DNA of 55,874 nt, taken from contig UQNO01000011.1 of NCBI GenBank assembly GCA_900542475.1, forward strand, positions 1 through 55,874. Reading direction: 5' to 3'. Shown here in pieces: positions 47,284-53,105 of the stretch. The position numbers and the translations under genes are program-made. The notes under the pieces are model-generated. The model ran no database searches and had not been told where the DNA came from. It was given only the letters and a program-made list of their open reading frames with translations. The DNA is from an uncultured Bacteroidota bacterium (GTDB lineage: Bacteria > Bacteroidota > Bacteroidia > Bacteroidales > F082). How positions within the stretch are numbered: the first letter of the stretch is position 1; each line of letters opens with the position of its first letter.

Positions 47284-47737
47284 GGAATCCTGATTTTTCC
47301 GGAACGAAGGCGTTCAAATCGGCATTGTTTCTAACAAGGTCGCGCACCACCGTGGAGGAGACGCAACGCAGACTCGGGTCTGAAAGGAAAAATATCGTCT
47401 CGACATCAGGATTGAGTTTTTTGTTCGCTTCGGCGATGACGCTCTCATACTCGAAATCGGCGGTGTTCCTGAGTCCTCTGATGATGAAACCGGCATTCAT
47501 CTTTTTGCACAAATCAACTGTAAGACCTTTATAACCAACGACTTTAACTTTCGGATATTCGGCAAAGGTGTTTTCTATCCACCTGATTCGTTGCTCAAGC
47601 GGGAAGGTGTGTTTCTTATCGTTATTGACTCCTATGGCGATGATTATCTCATCGAAAAGCGGCAACGCCTGAAGCACAATGTCCTCGTGTCCGCGTGTGA
47701 CAGGGTCGAAAGAACCGGCAAAAACTCCTGTTTTCAT
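47273..47737 (-). CDS. coaD: pantetheine-phosphate adenylyltransferase
   Basis: CoaD makes dephospho-CoA from phosphopantetheine and ATP. The nucleotidyltransferase motif FAGSFDPVTRGHEDIV (5-20) holds the catalytic His, and RGLRNTADFEYE (about 88-99) and SSTVVRDLV (about 128-136) are family blocks. From the ATG at 47737 the protein has 154 residues, the normal size; an upstream in-frame ATG adds 24 unrelated residues. It overlaps the following gene by 11 bases. A TATCTTTG box on the minus strand (47783-47790) is a likely -7 element. Confidence 0.95.
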   Translation of the reverse strand: MKTGVFAGSFDPVTRGHEDIVLQALPLFDEIIIAIGVNNDKKHTFPLEQRIRWIENTFAEYPKVKVVGYKGLTVDLCKKMNAGFIIRGLRNTADFEYESVIAEANKKLNPDVETIFFLSDPSLRCVSSTVVRDLVRNNADLNAFVPEKSGFHEK

Positions 47738-47782
47738 GTTTTGTTGAAAAGTGCAAATAAAATAAGCGATTGTTTCAGACTG

Positions 47783-47790
47783 CAAAGATA
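47783..47790 (-). promoter_or_regulatory. -7 box of coaD
   Basis: TATCTTTG on the minus strand lies 45 nt before the coaD ATG. CTTG at 47807-47810 is a poor -33 candidate with a short 16-nt spacer. Confidence 0.45.
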
Positions 47791-47836
47791 AAAAAATATG
47801 TGACACCAAGAGCGATGTCGCATATTTTTAATTTTA

Positions 47837-47901
47837 TCCTCAAGCATAGAAGCCGGAGGCGCATGCGCCTCCGGCTTCACATTCCTTAACCTCCTTGAGG
47901 A
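47837..47901 (-). terminator. nested palindrome past the surface lipoprotein gene
   Basis: A perfect 28-bp palindrome (47850-47877; arms AAGCCGGAGGCGCA) is enclosed by a second inverted repeat TCCTCAAG (47837-47844) and CTTGAGGA (47894-47901). It starts 22 nt past the lipoprotein stop codon. The very stable GC-rich hairpin in AT-rich DNA most likely ends or protects that transcript, though no T run follows it. Confidence 0.55.
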
Positions 47902-47922
47902 AAAGGTAAATATTGCATCCAA

Positions 47923-49530
47923 CTAACGAACAAGACGCACCGAGAGACCCCAGTTTCGCCAACTTGAGTCGTCCAACTTCAATTTATTTGTAGTACTACC
48001 CATAAAACCTGTTTCGGAGTAAATGCGTACATTATAAGCCCTCCCATAATCGCTGCTTCCCGTAGAAGACCAATAGTAGCCCTGCGGGTAACCAGAGCTA
48101 TTGTCATAACTATGAACAGAAGTATCACTACGATAACCATTTCTCGGCAGGAACACACAACCGGCGTTCTCGCATTCCGTCCAATTGCCACCATTGCAAT
48201 CTGCACCGGTGTAGTTGTCAGGGTATATCACAACACCGTCTATTCCACTTACTGTGTTATAAGTGAAACCGGGTTTCCCGTTTACAACACGATCGAACAG
48301 GTACTGCCATTCCTCCGCTGTCAGGGTGCGCCACTGTTTGTAGCCGTCGCCGCCGTTTGAGATGTTGTTGTAGCCCCAGTCGGCAGTGCCGTTTTCGCCG
48401 TTTCCATGAAAATCGCAGGAAAGGCAATTATAGGCATAATAAGCTGCATAATTAGTATGCGTGCTCCAAGGTTGATAAATATTGCCGTTGTGGTTATAGC
48501 CGCTTGTGCCCCAGCCGAAAAGACCAACCTCGGTTAAACCATAATAGTTGTTATTGACAGAAATATAACTCTCAACCTTGTCATATTGGTTTTCCATGAA
48601 GCTCCATGTCCATGTTCTCCATGCGTCGGTGGTGGTTGCTTTCAAGTTGCCTTTCGAGAACATCACTTTTTTATTGGCAGACACGGAGAACAGGGCGTTT
48701 ATCGCTCCTTCCGGGGCGTATTCCGTGGTAACGTTCACAGCGTAGCCTGCGCCGTATTTCCTGCCAGCCTCGAGAGCCGGGAGTGCCGGGCGGCTGCCTT
48801 TAAAGTGTCCGGAGAACGCTGTGCCGTCGGCGCCCGCTGCCTGTCCAGATGCGTTTGGAAGCAGTATCGCCCAGTATCCATCGCTGCCTCTCTTCACGAA
48901 GGTGATGTCACCGTTGCCCTGTGTGCCATAGCTGAAGCCGTTGTCGGCGGCTGTTGCCTGGGTGAAGTCAACGGTAACCTTGTTCTGCAGGCCTGTCACG
49001 CACACGCCCATATTGTAGTCGTAGCCGTTGGCTGCCTTGGTGACGTCGAACTTCACGAGTGCGCATTTGTGGGCGAGGTTGGCGGAGTATGTTCCTTCAC
49101 CTGTGAAATCTTCGTTCGAGGCCCCGAACGATATTACTGGCAGGCTGCTCGCCTGGTCGCTGATAACGACAGAGCAACTACTTGTTATACCTGACGTGGG
49201 GGTTTCCGCCGGCTTGACATTGCCAAGGAAATAGAAATAAAGTTTACCTGCTCCTGTTGTCGGTGTGGCGACAGTGCCGGAGAAGTTAGTGCCGTCGTGT
49301 TCGATGGCTCCAATGTATTTGCCGTCGTATGCCACGTACAGCACATCGCCGTATGCAAAAGTGGTCGCTCCGGTGGTGAAGTCAATGTCGGCTTTTGCGC
49401 CGCCGCCGGTGTTGACGGTGATATTGCAGGTGTTCATGTCGCCGCCCGCCGGGCTCACCGCGTTCTTTTTACAAGCGCTCATTCCCAAAAGGAGTGCGAG
49501 CGCCGATAATGCCAATGTAATCTTTTTCAT
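47923..49530 (-). CDS. surface lipoprotein with fimbrillin-like and FISUMP-like regions
   Basis: From the ATG at 49530 the 535-residue protein has a signal peptide and lipobox (GMSAC, Cys near 20). The N-terminal half (about 25-280) is a Thr/Gly-rich beta region resembling fimbrillin-type proteins (LAHKCALVKFDVT; GYWAILLPNASGQ). The C-terminal half starts FSVSANKKVMFSKGNL and ends NWGLSVRLVR, a repeat-family ending shared by many Bacteroidales surface proteins (FISUMP-like), with many Trp, Tyr and Gly. An adhesin-like role is inferred. A longer upstream frame to 49641 is rejected because a near-perfect Shine-Dalgarno sequence marks this start. It overlaps the preceding small gene by four bases. 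Confidence 0.82.
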   Translation of the reverse strand: MKKITLALSALALLLGMSACKKNAVSPAGGDMNTCNITVNTGGGAKADIDFTTGATTFAYGDVLYVAYDGKYIGAIEHDGTNFSGTVATPTTGAGKLYFYFLGNVKPAETPTSGITSSCSVVISDQASSLPVISFGASNEDFTGEGTYSANLAHKCALVKFDVTKAANGYDYNMGVCVTGLQNKVTVDFTQATAADNGFSYGTQGNGDITFVKRGSDGYWAILLPNASGQAAGADGTAFSGHFKGSRPALPALEAGRKYGAGYAVNVTTEYAPEGAINALFSVSANKKVMFSKGNLKATTTDAWRTWTWSFMENQYDKVESYISVNNNYYGLTEVGLFGWGTSGYNHNGNIYQPWSTHTNYAAYYAYNCLSCDFHGNGENGTADWGYNNISNGGDGYKQWRTLTAEEWQYLFDRVVNGKPGFTYNTVSGIDGVVIYPDNYTGADCNGGNWTECENAGCVFLPRNGYRSDTSVHSYDNSSGYPQGYYWSSTGSSDYGRAYNVRIYSETGFMGSTTNKLKLDDSSWRNWGLSVRLVR

Positions 49531-49784
49531 TGTCTTTCCTCCTTTTTCTTTAGTGCCACATAGCCTGCGCCAACGGCTGTCAGGATGAGAAGTCCGCTGC
49601 CGAGAGGCGCGTCGGTGAACGAATCCATGGTGATTGTCCATGCTGCCGGGTTCATGTCCATTGACGAGGCAAAGAAGCCATCGGTGGCCAGTGCGAACTG
49701 GGCCTTCATTGTCATCGGCGACAACATTCCCAATGTCATCGCCACTGAAAGCGCAAGGGCTTTCAATTTAGGTGATTTTTTCAT
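49527..49784 (-). CDS. small exported protein with C-terminal anchor-like signal
   Basis: The 85-residue product has a signal peptide (about 1-27, ending TMKAQ), a short mature part (FALATDGFFASSMDMNPAAW) and a C-terminus made of a PLGSG motif, a hydrophobic stretch (about 62-79) and a basic tail KKKEERQ. That tripartite end resembles sorting signals such as PEP-CTERM or LPXTG anchors in layout, though not in motif; similar small proteins occur in Bacteroidales with unknown function. The ATG at 49784 is chosen because it opens a normal signal peptide; the frame stays open 43 codons upstream through the tandem repeat. Its stop overlaps the lipoprotein start (ATGA). Confidence 0.72.
   Translation of the reverse strand: MKKSPKLKALALSVAMTLGMLSPMTMKAQFALATDGFFASSMDMNPAAWTITMDSFTDAPLGSGLLILTAVGAGYVALKKKEERQ
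49538..49545 (-). promoter_or_regulatory. consensus Shine-Dalgarno sequence of the lipoprotein gene
   Basis: The minus strand reads AAAGGAGG seven nt before the ATG at 49530. Strong Shine-Dalgarno sequences are rare in Bacteroidota, and the other starts in this window mostly lack one. It sits inside the last codons of the small upstream gene and settles the lipoprotein start. Confidence 0.7.
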
Positions 49785-49821
49785 TTGTATAGTATTTAGG
49801 TGATAAATTAGTGTCGAGGGT

Positions 49822-49929
49822 GGTAAGGGGGTTAAGGGCTTTAAGGGCGGTAAGGGCGTTAAGGGCATTAAGGGCGTTAAGGCCTTTAAGGGCGTTAAGG
49901 CCTTTAAGGGCATTAAGGGCGGTAAGGTG
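49822..49929. repeat. 12-copy tandem repeat, 9-bp unit
   Basis: Twelve consecutive units fit the pattern NKTAAGGSC or close to it, for example GTTAAGGGC, TTTAAGGGC, ATTAAGGGC, GGTAAGGGC and GTTAAGGCC. The core TAAGG is constant; the first two bases and the last two vary. Length is a multiple of three, so copy changes would keep any reading frame but would alter leader length and spacing. Confidence 0.9.
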
Positions 49930-49971
49930 GTGGTTGGTTTTTGGCTTAACTTATTGACAATCAGCGAGTTG

Positions 49972-49980
49972 CCCCCCCCC
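49972..49980. repeat. homopolymer run of nine C (G on the minus strand)
   Basis: Nine C in a row interrupt the AT-rich leader, 188 nt upstream of the small exported protein start. Runs of this kind are prone to slippage. Confidence 0.9.
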
Positions 49981-50013
49981 GTCGCCTATTTGGCATATTC
50001 ACACCAATCCCAC

Positions 50014-50035
50014 AAAACGCCGGGAAAGGCGTTTT
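50014..50035 (-). terminator. hairpin in the leader of the surface cassette
   Basis: AAAACGCC and GGCGTTTT pair over a six-nt loop, followed by T-rich sequence only within the stem. It may end the nudix transcript, whose stop is 150 nt upstream, or act as an attenuator if the cassette promoter lies at 50084-50091. Confidence 0.4.
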
Positions 50036-50083
50036 CACCGATAGATGATTATATGTATGGGGGTTTGTATCCATTTTACGTTG

Positions 50084-50091
50084 CAAAAATA
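50084..50091 (-). promoter_or_regulatory. possible -7 box of the surface cassette
   Basis: The minus strand reads TATTTTTG, 299 nt upstream of the small exported protein start. No -33 box is seen at the normal spacing. I found no better candidate nearer the gene. Confidence 0.35.
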
Positions 50092-50185
50092 ATAATAAAA
50101 TCAATACAATATTGTTTTTTTTCAATATTTTTCAACAATAATTTCTTAAATAGATATATTTTTCGTTCCTTGGTCAGGAAGAAAG

Positions 50186-50794
50186 TCACCTCATCAGGTT
50201 TAGAATTGTCGGCACGAGCGTTCTCAACGACGCGAAAGTTCTTTCTTGAAAATCTCCGACATGTTCTTTGTCAACGAGATACACTTTCGATATTCCTTCC
50301 TCTTTTTGTGGTGTGTTTTTCATTCCGGATTTGGTTTTCATCAAATACCAGTTTGTTTTCTTGATAGTCCACTGGTTGTCGAGGAGATAGCAATGCCAGG
50401 TGGCCGGCAGTTCTTTTATGGTTTCGAGGTCGGTGATGCCTGTTTCTTCCTCCACTTCGCGTAGGGCGGCGACTTCCGGTGTCTCGCCTGTCTCTATATG
50501 TCCTTTCGGAAGGTCGGGGATGCCGTTTCTTTCTATCGCGACAAATTGATTGTCGATGATTACCACTCCGCCGGCGGCAGGTGCTTGTCGGAAGAGTGTT
50601 TTTATCGCGCAGGCGAGATTTTCGCCGTCGGCATCGGACAAATCGAGGTTTTCGAGTGTTTCATCGTCAAGCCAGCTCTTGATTTTTGAAACCAACACAT
50701 CACAGTTTTCAACATCTTTATTATCAATAGATAACAAATCTTCACAAAAATTATTTGCGATTAATTTTCTGTTATTGCAAAAAAGTCTGTACAT
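50186..50794 (-). CDS. NUDIX hydrolase
   Basis: The Nudix box GHIETGETPEVAALREVEEETGI fits GX5EX7REUXEEXGU (shown in the protein from about residue 98 to 120), so it should hydrolyse a nucleoside diphosphate linked to another group. The first 65 residues, with DETLENLDLSDAD, form an extra N-terminal region usual in this Bacteroidota subgroup. Substrate cannot be read from sequence. At 202 residues it is typical of the subgroup. It faces pyrE across only 22 bases, a conserved divergent pair, so its promoter must overlap that of pyrE. Confidence 0.9.
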   Translation of the reverse strand: MYRLFCNNRKLIANNFCEDLLSIDNKDVENCDVLVSKIKSWLDDETLENLDLSDADGENLACAIKTLFRQAPAAGGVVIIDNQFVAIERNGIPDLPKGHIETGETPEVAALREVEEETGITDLETIKELPATWHCYLLDNQWTIKKTNWYLMKTKSGMKNTPQKEEGISKVYLVDKEHVGDFQERTFASLRTLVPTILNLMR

Positions 50795-50797
50795 TTG
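50790..50797 (+). promoter_or_regulatory. -7 box of pyrE
   Basis: TACATTTG matches TAnnTTTG 19 nt before the pyrE ATG. TCTG at 50768-50771, 18 nt upstream, is a three-of-four -33 match. It overlaps the first codon of the divergent nudix gene. Confidence 0.5.
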
Positions 50798-50816
50798 CGC
50801 AAAATTTCACATTTAT

Positions 50817-51467
50817 ATGAACGAAAAAGAAACCGCTTTAGCATTAGCGAATTTTCTGCTGCAAATTAAAGCAATAAAATTGAATCCTGCAAGTCCTTTC
50901 ACCTGGGCGAGCGGATTAAAGTCGCCTATTTATTGTGACAACCGTGTCACTTTGTCGTATCCCAACATCAGGACATTCATTCGCGAGGCGTTTGTAAAGA
51001 TGTGCATGGAGCGTTATGGCAAGCCGGACTGTGTAGCGGGTGTGGCGACAGGCGGCATACCCCAGGGCACATTGGTGGCGCAGGAGCTTGGTGTTCCGTT
51101 TTGTTATGTGCGCTCGGAGGCGAAATCGCACGGTCTCAACAACCAGGTTGAAGGCATAGTGTCGCAAGGAGCGTCGGTGGTGGTGGTCGAAGACCTTGTC
51201 TCCACGGGAAAATCGAGTCTTGCAGCGGTCGAGGCATTGAGAGAGAGAGGAGCCAACGTCAAAGGCATGATGGCGATATTCACCTATCAGCTCGACGCCG
51301 CGGCGGAGGCTTTCAGAAAAGCCGGCTGCGACCTTGTGACCATCAGCAATTACGAGGCTTTGATTCAAAAAGCCGTCGAGGAAAACTATGTGAGCGACGA
51401 GCAGATACACTCGTTGATGGAATGGAGAACAAGCCCGCAGGCATGGTCTGATGCGCAAACGAGATAG
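50817..51467 (+). CDS. pyrE: orotate phosphoribosyltransferase
   Basis: PyrE joins orotate and PRPP to form OMP in pyrimidine synthesis. The PRPP motif VVVVEDLVSTGKSSLAAVEAL is in the middle of the protein (about 120-140), with VRSEAKSHGLNNQVEG as the flexible catalytic loop and GVATGGIPQG before it. From the ATG at 50817 it has 216 residues, the normal length; the frame is open much further upstream, but that stretch lies antisense to the nudix gene. The SRPBCC gene follows after 38 bases. Confidence 0.96.
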   Translation: MNEKETALALANFLLQIKAIKLNPASPFTWASGLKSPIYCDNRVTLSYPNIRTFIREAFVKMCMERYGKPDCVAGVATGGIPQGTLVAQELGVPFCYVRSEAKSHGLNNQVEGIVSQGASVVVVEDLVSTGKSSLAAVEALRERGANVKGMMAIFTYQLDAAAEAFRKAGCDLVTISNYEALIQKAVEENYVSDEQIHSLMEWRTSPQAWSDAQTR

Positions 51468-51505
51468 TCTGCGCATGACATAAAAATCCCGAAATTCATA
51501 TTGAA

Positions 51506-51895
51506 ATGTTAATTCAGTCACAATATATAGACAACAGCAGGAGCGAGCAGGAGTTTTTCGGCGTTGTGGGCGACATGCGGAACATTCCGGCGCTGCTGCC
51601 CCCACAGGTCGTCAACGTGAACGCCGACGAAGACAACCTTTCGTTCACGGTGCAAGGCATAGGCAGCATAGCCCTGCGCGTAAGCCAAAGAATCACTTAC
51701 AGCTTGGTACAACTCGTGCCGGCAGGAAAGACACCTTTCCAATTCGTCTTAAACATCAAGATAGCAGGATTGGGCAACAACTGCCGCGTGATGTACGAAA
51801 TCGACGCCGAGCTCAACCCCCTTATGGCTATGATGGCTAAACGTCCGCTTCAGAACCTTGTGGACATGATGGCGGAAAGAACCGCAACTCTTTGA
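51506..51895 (+). CDS. SRPBCC/START-like family protein
   Basis: This 129-residue protein resembles the small SRPBCC (polyketide cyclase/START-like) proteins that follow pyrE in Bacteroidota. The pattern of N-terminal strand, helix VVGDMRNIPALLPPQVV, strands and final long helix NPLMAMMAKRPLQNLVDMMAE matches that fold. Ligand and role are unknown. Its last 59 bases overlap the convergent birA coding end. Confidence 0.75.
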   Translation: MLIQSQYIDNSRSEQEFFGVVGDMRNIPALLPPQVVNVNADEDNLSFTVQGIGSIALRVSQRITYSLVQLVPAGKTPFQFVLNIKIAGLGNNCRVMYEIDAELNPLMAMMAKRPLQNLVDMMAERTATL

Positions 51896-52613
51896 CATCA
51901 CACACTATTCCGGCTCCCTCCTTGTCATGAAGAAGGAGGCGTCCGTATTTATCAAAACCTTTGATAATCATTGTTTTAACTTGATTTTGATAAAAATAAT
52001 CAGCCCATTGGCCGAAGCGGTACGACTTCGCGGTATATTTCCTGTCGATTTCCTCTTGACTATCAGTAAAACGAAGGCTTTCGACGGTTTTTTTTATGTT
52101 GGTTATCAACATATCAAGCACCTTGTCGAGGTCGAAGTCCTTGCCGGAGATTTGCTTCAACGATATTGGATTAGGGATATCCTTTGAAAATTCCATCTGG
52201 TTGACATTCAAGCCGATACCAACGACAGAGATACCCATTGCACAGCCTTCGACGGTATTTTGAATCAACATGCCGGCAAGTTTGTTGTCGCCGAAATAAA
52301 TATCATTAGGCCATTTTATATAAAAATTGTCAGACGGGAGAATATTTTGAAGCGTCTCCACTATTGCGACCGACACCGCCTGTGAGATTTTAAACTGGTT
52401 TTCGGCTTGGAGGAAACTGACATTCAGGGCGATGCTGAACAGCAGGTTCATTCCCGCCTCGCTCTCCCAGCGGTTTTCACCCATTCCACGTCCGGCAGTC
52501 TGATGGGCGGCGACAACGACAGTGTCCGAAATGTCATTGTTTTCGGAAATTTTGTCATACAAAAAAACATTCGTCGAATTTATTTCATCAAAACGCAAAA
52601 TTTTCATCGCCAT
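51837..52613 (-). CDS. birA: biotin--[acetyl-CoA-carboxylase] ligase
   Basis: BirA attaches biotin to the carrier domain of acyl-CoA carboxylases. The biotinoyl-AMP loop reads GRGMGENRW (about 42-50), with the catalytic KWPNDIYFGDNKLAGMLIQ block (about 99-117) and GIGLNVNQ (about 132-139). There is no N-terminal helix-turn-helix, so it is a ligase only and not a repressor. The 258-residue protein runs about a dozen residues past the usual end (PPSCPQGSEADV), overlapping the convergent SRPBCC gene by 59 bases. Met3 is an alternative start. Confidence 0.93.
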   Translation of the reverse strand: MAMKILRFDEINSTNVFLYDKISENNDISDTVVVAAHQTAGRGMGENRWESEAGMNLLFSIALNVSFLQAENQFKISQAVSVAIVETLQNILPSDNFYIKWPNDIYFGDNKLAGMLIQNTVEGCAMGISVVGIGLNVNQMEFSKDIPNPISLKQISGKDFDLDKVLDMLITNIKKTVESLRFTDSQEEIDRKYTAKSYRFGQWADYFYQNQVKTMIIKGFDKYGRLLLHDKEGAGIVCDVKELRFFPPSCPQGSEADV

Positions 52614-52644
52614 TCGTTACATATAGATTTATCTAATGAAAAGA

Positions 52645-52652
52645 CAAAAATA
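52645..52652 (-). promoter_or_regulatory. -7 box of birA
   Basis: The minus strand reads TATTTTTG, 31 nt upstream of the birA start. It faces away from the rsfS box 46 bases to the right. No clear -33 box is seen. Confidence 0.45.
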
Positions 52653-52697
52653 TACAATTTTTCTTGAAGTTGGTACTAAAATCTTGAATTTATTAAT

Positions 52698-52705
52698 TAT
52701 CTTTG
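52698..52705 (+). promoter_or_regulatory. -7 box of the rsfS-ftsH operon
   Basis: TATCTTTG is a full -7 match 16 nt before the rsfS ATG, implying a leader of about ten nt. The best upstream GTTG is 25 nt away, longer than usual. Confidence 0.45.
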
Positions 52706-52721
52706 CAAAAATTTTCAATTT

Positions 52722-53093
52722 ATGCGAATCAGACACGAAAACGACAATACGGAAGAGGTCTTGAAAACCATAGTAGAGACCATGTTAGAGGCAAAGGCGC
52801 AAGAGGTTACCTCATTGGATATGAGGGAGTTACATTCTGCGGTTACAGATTATTTTGTGATATGCCACGCCCAATCGAAGACACAGGTGAGTGCCATTGC
52901 GGAAAAGGTCATCGACAATGTCCGCAACAAGCTTCGCGTGCATATCTATCACGAAGAGGGCTTTGAGAATGCGGAATGGATTTTGTTGGACTATGTTGAC
53001 GTAGTGGTTCATGTTTTTCTCGCGGAGAAGCGCGATTTCTTCAAGTTAGAGGAGTTGTGGGCCGATGCGGAGAAACACGTTTATGAAGATTAA
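52722..53093 (+). CDS. rsfS: ribosomal silencing factor RsfS
   Basis: RsfS (Iojap/YbeB family) binds L14 of the large subunit and blocks subunit joining in starvation. The family fold is clear: LKTIVETMLEAKAQEVTSLDMRE, TDYFVICHAQSKTQVSAIAE and ENAEWILLDYVDVVVHVF. At 123 residues it is normal length. It leads a rightward operon with ftsH (12 bases downstream) and the LUD gene, a common arrangement in Bacteroidota. Confidence 0.95.
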   Translation: MRIRHENDNTEEVLKTIVETMLEAKAQEVTSLDMRELHSAVTDYFVICHAQSKTQVSAIAEKVIDNVRNKLRVHIYHEEGFENAEWILLDYVDVVVHVFLAEKRDFFKLEELWADAEKHVYED

Positions 53094-53105
53094 AAAATTT
53101 AGACA

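Larger units (their letters stand above)
49785..50185 (-). other. 401-nt leader region of the surface cassette
   Basis: No gene is seen here. From right to left, as the minus strand would be transcribed, it holds a -7 box (50084-50091), a hairpin (50014-50035), a run of nine G on the coding strand (49972-49980) and twelve 9-bp tandem repeats (49822-49929). It ends 37 nt before the small exported protein. The right part may also carry the transcript end of the nudix gene. Confidence 0.55.

Noticed and set aside
49530..49641. 37-codon upstream extension of the surface lipoprotein
   Set aside because: It overlaps the small gene in another frame and lacks a signal peptide; the AAAGGAGG sequence and lipobox point to the ATG at 49530.
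49785..49913. 43-codon N-terminal extension of the small exported protein through the tandem repeats
   Set aside because: A standard signal peptide starts at 49784; the extension is a repeat-derived Pro-Leu-Thr stretch that would bury it. Kept only as part of a finding.
49822..49929. Repeat array considered as a CRISPR
   Set aside because: Units are only nine bp and directly adjacent, with no spacers and no cas genes nearby.
50550..50816. Upstream extension of pyrE
   Set aside because: It is antisense to the nudix gene; the conserved PyrE N-terminus begins at 50817.
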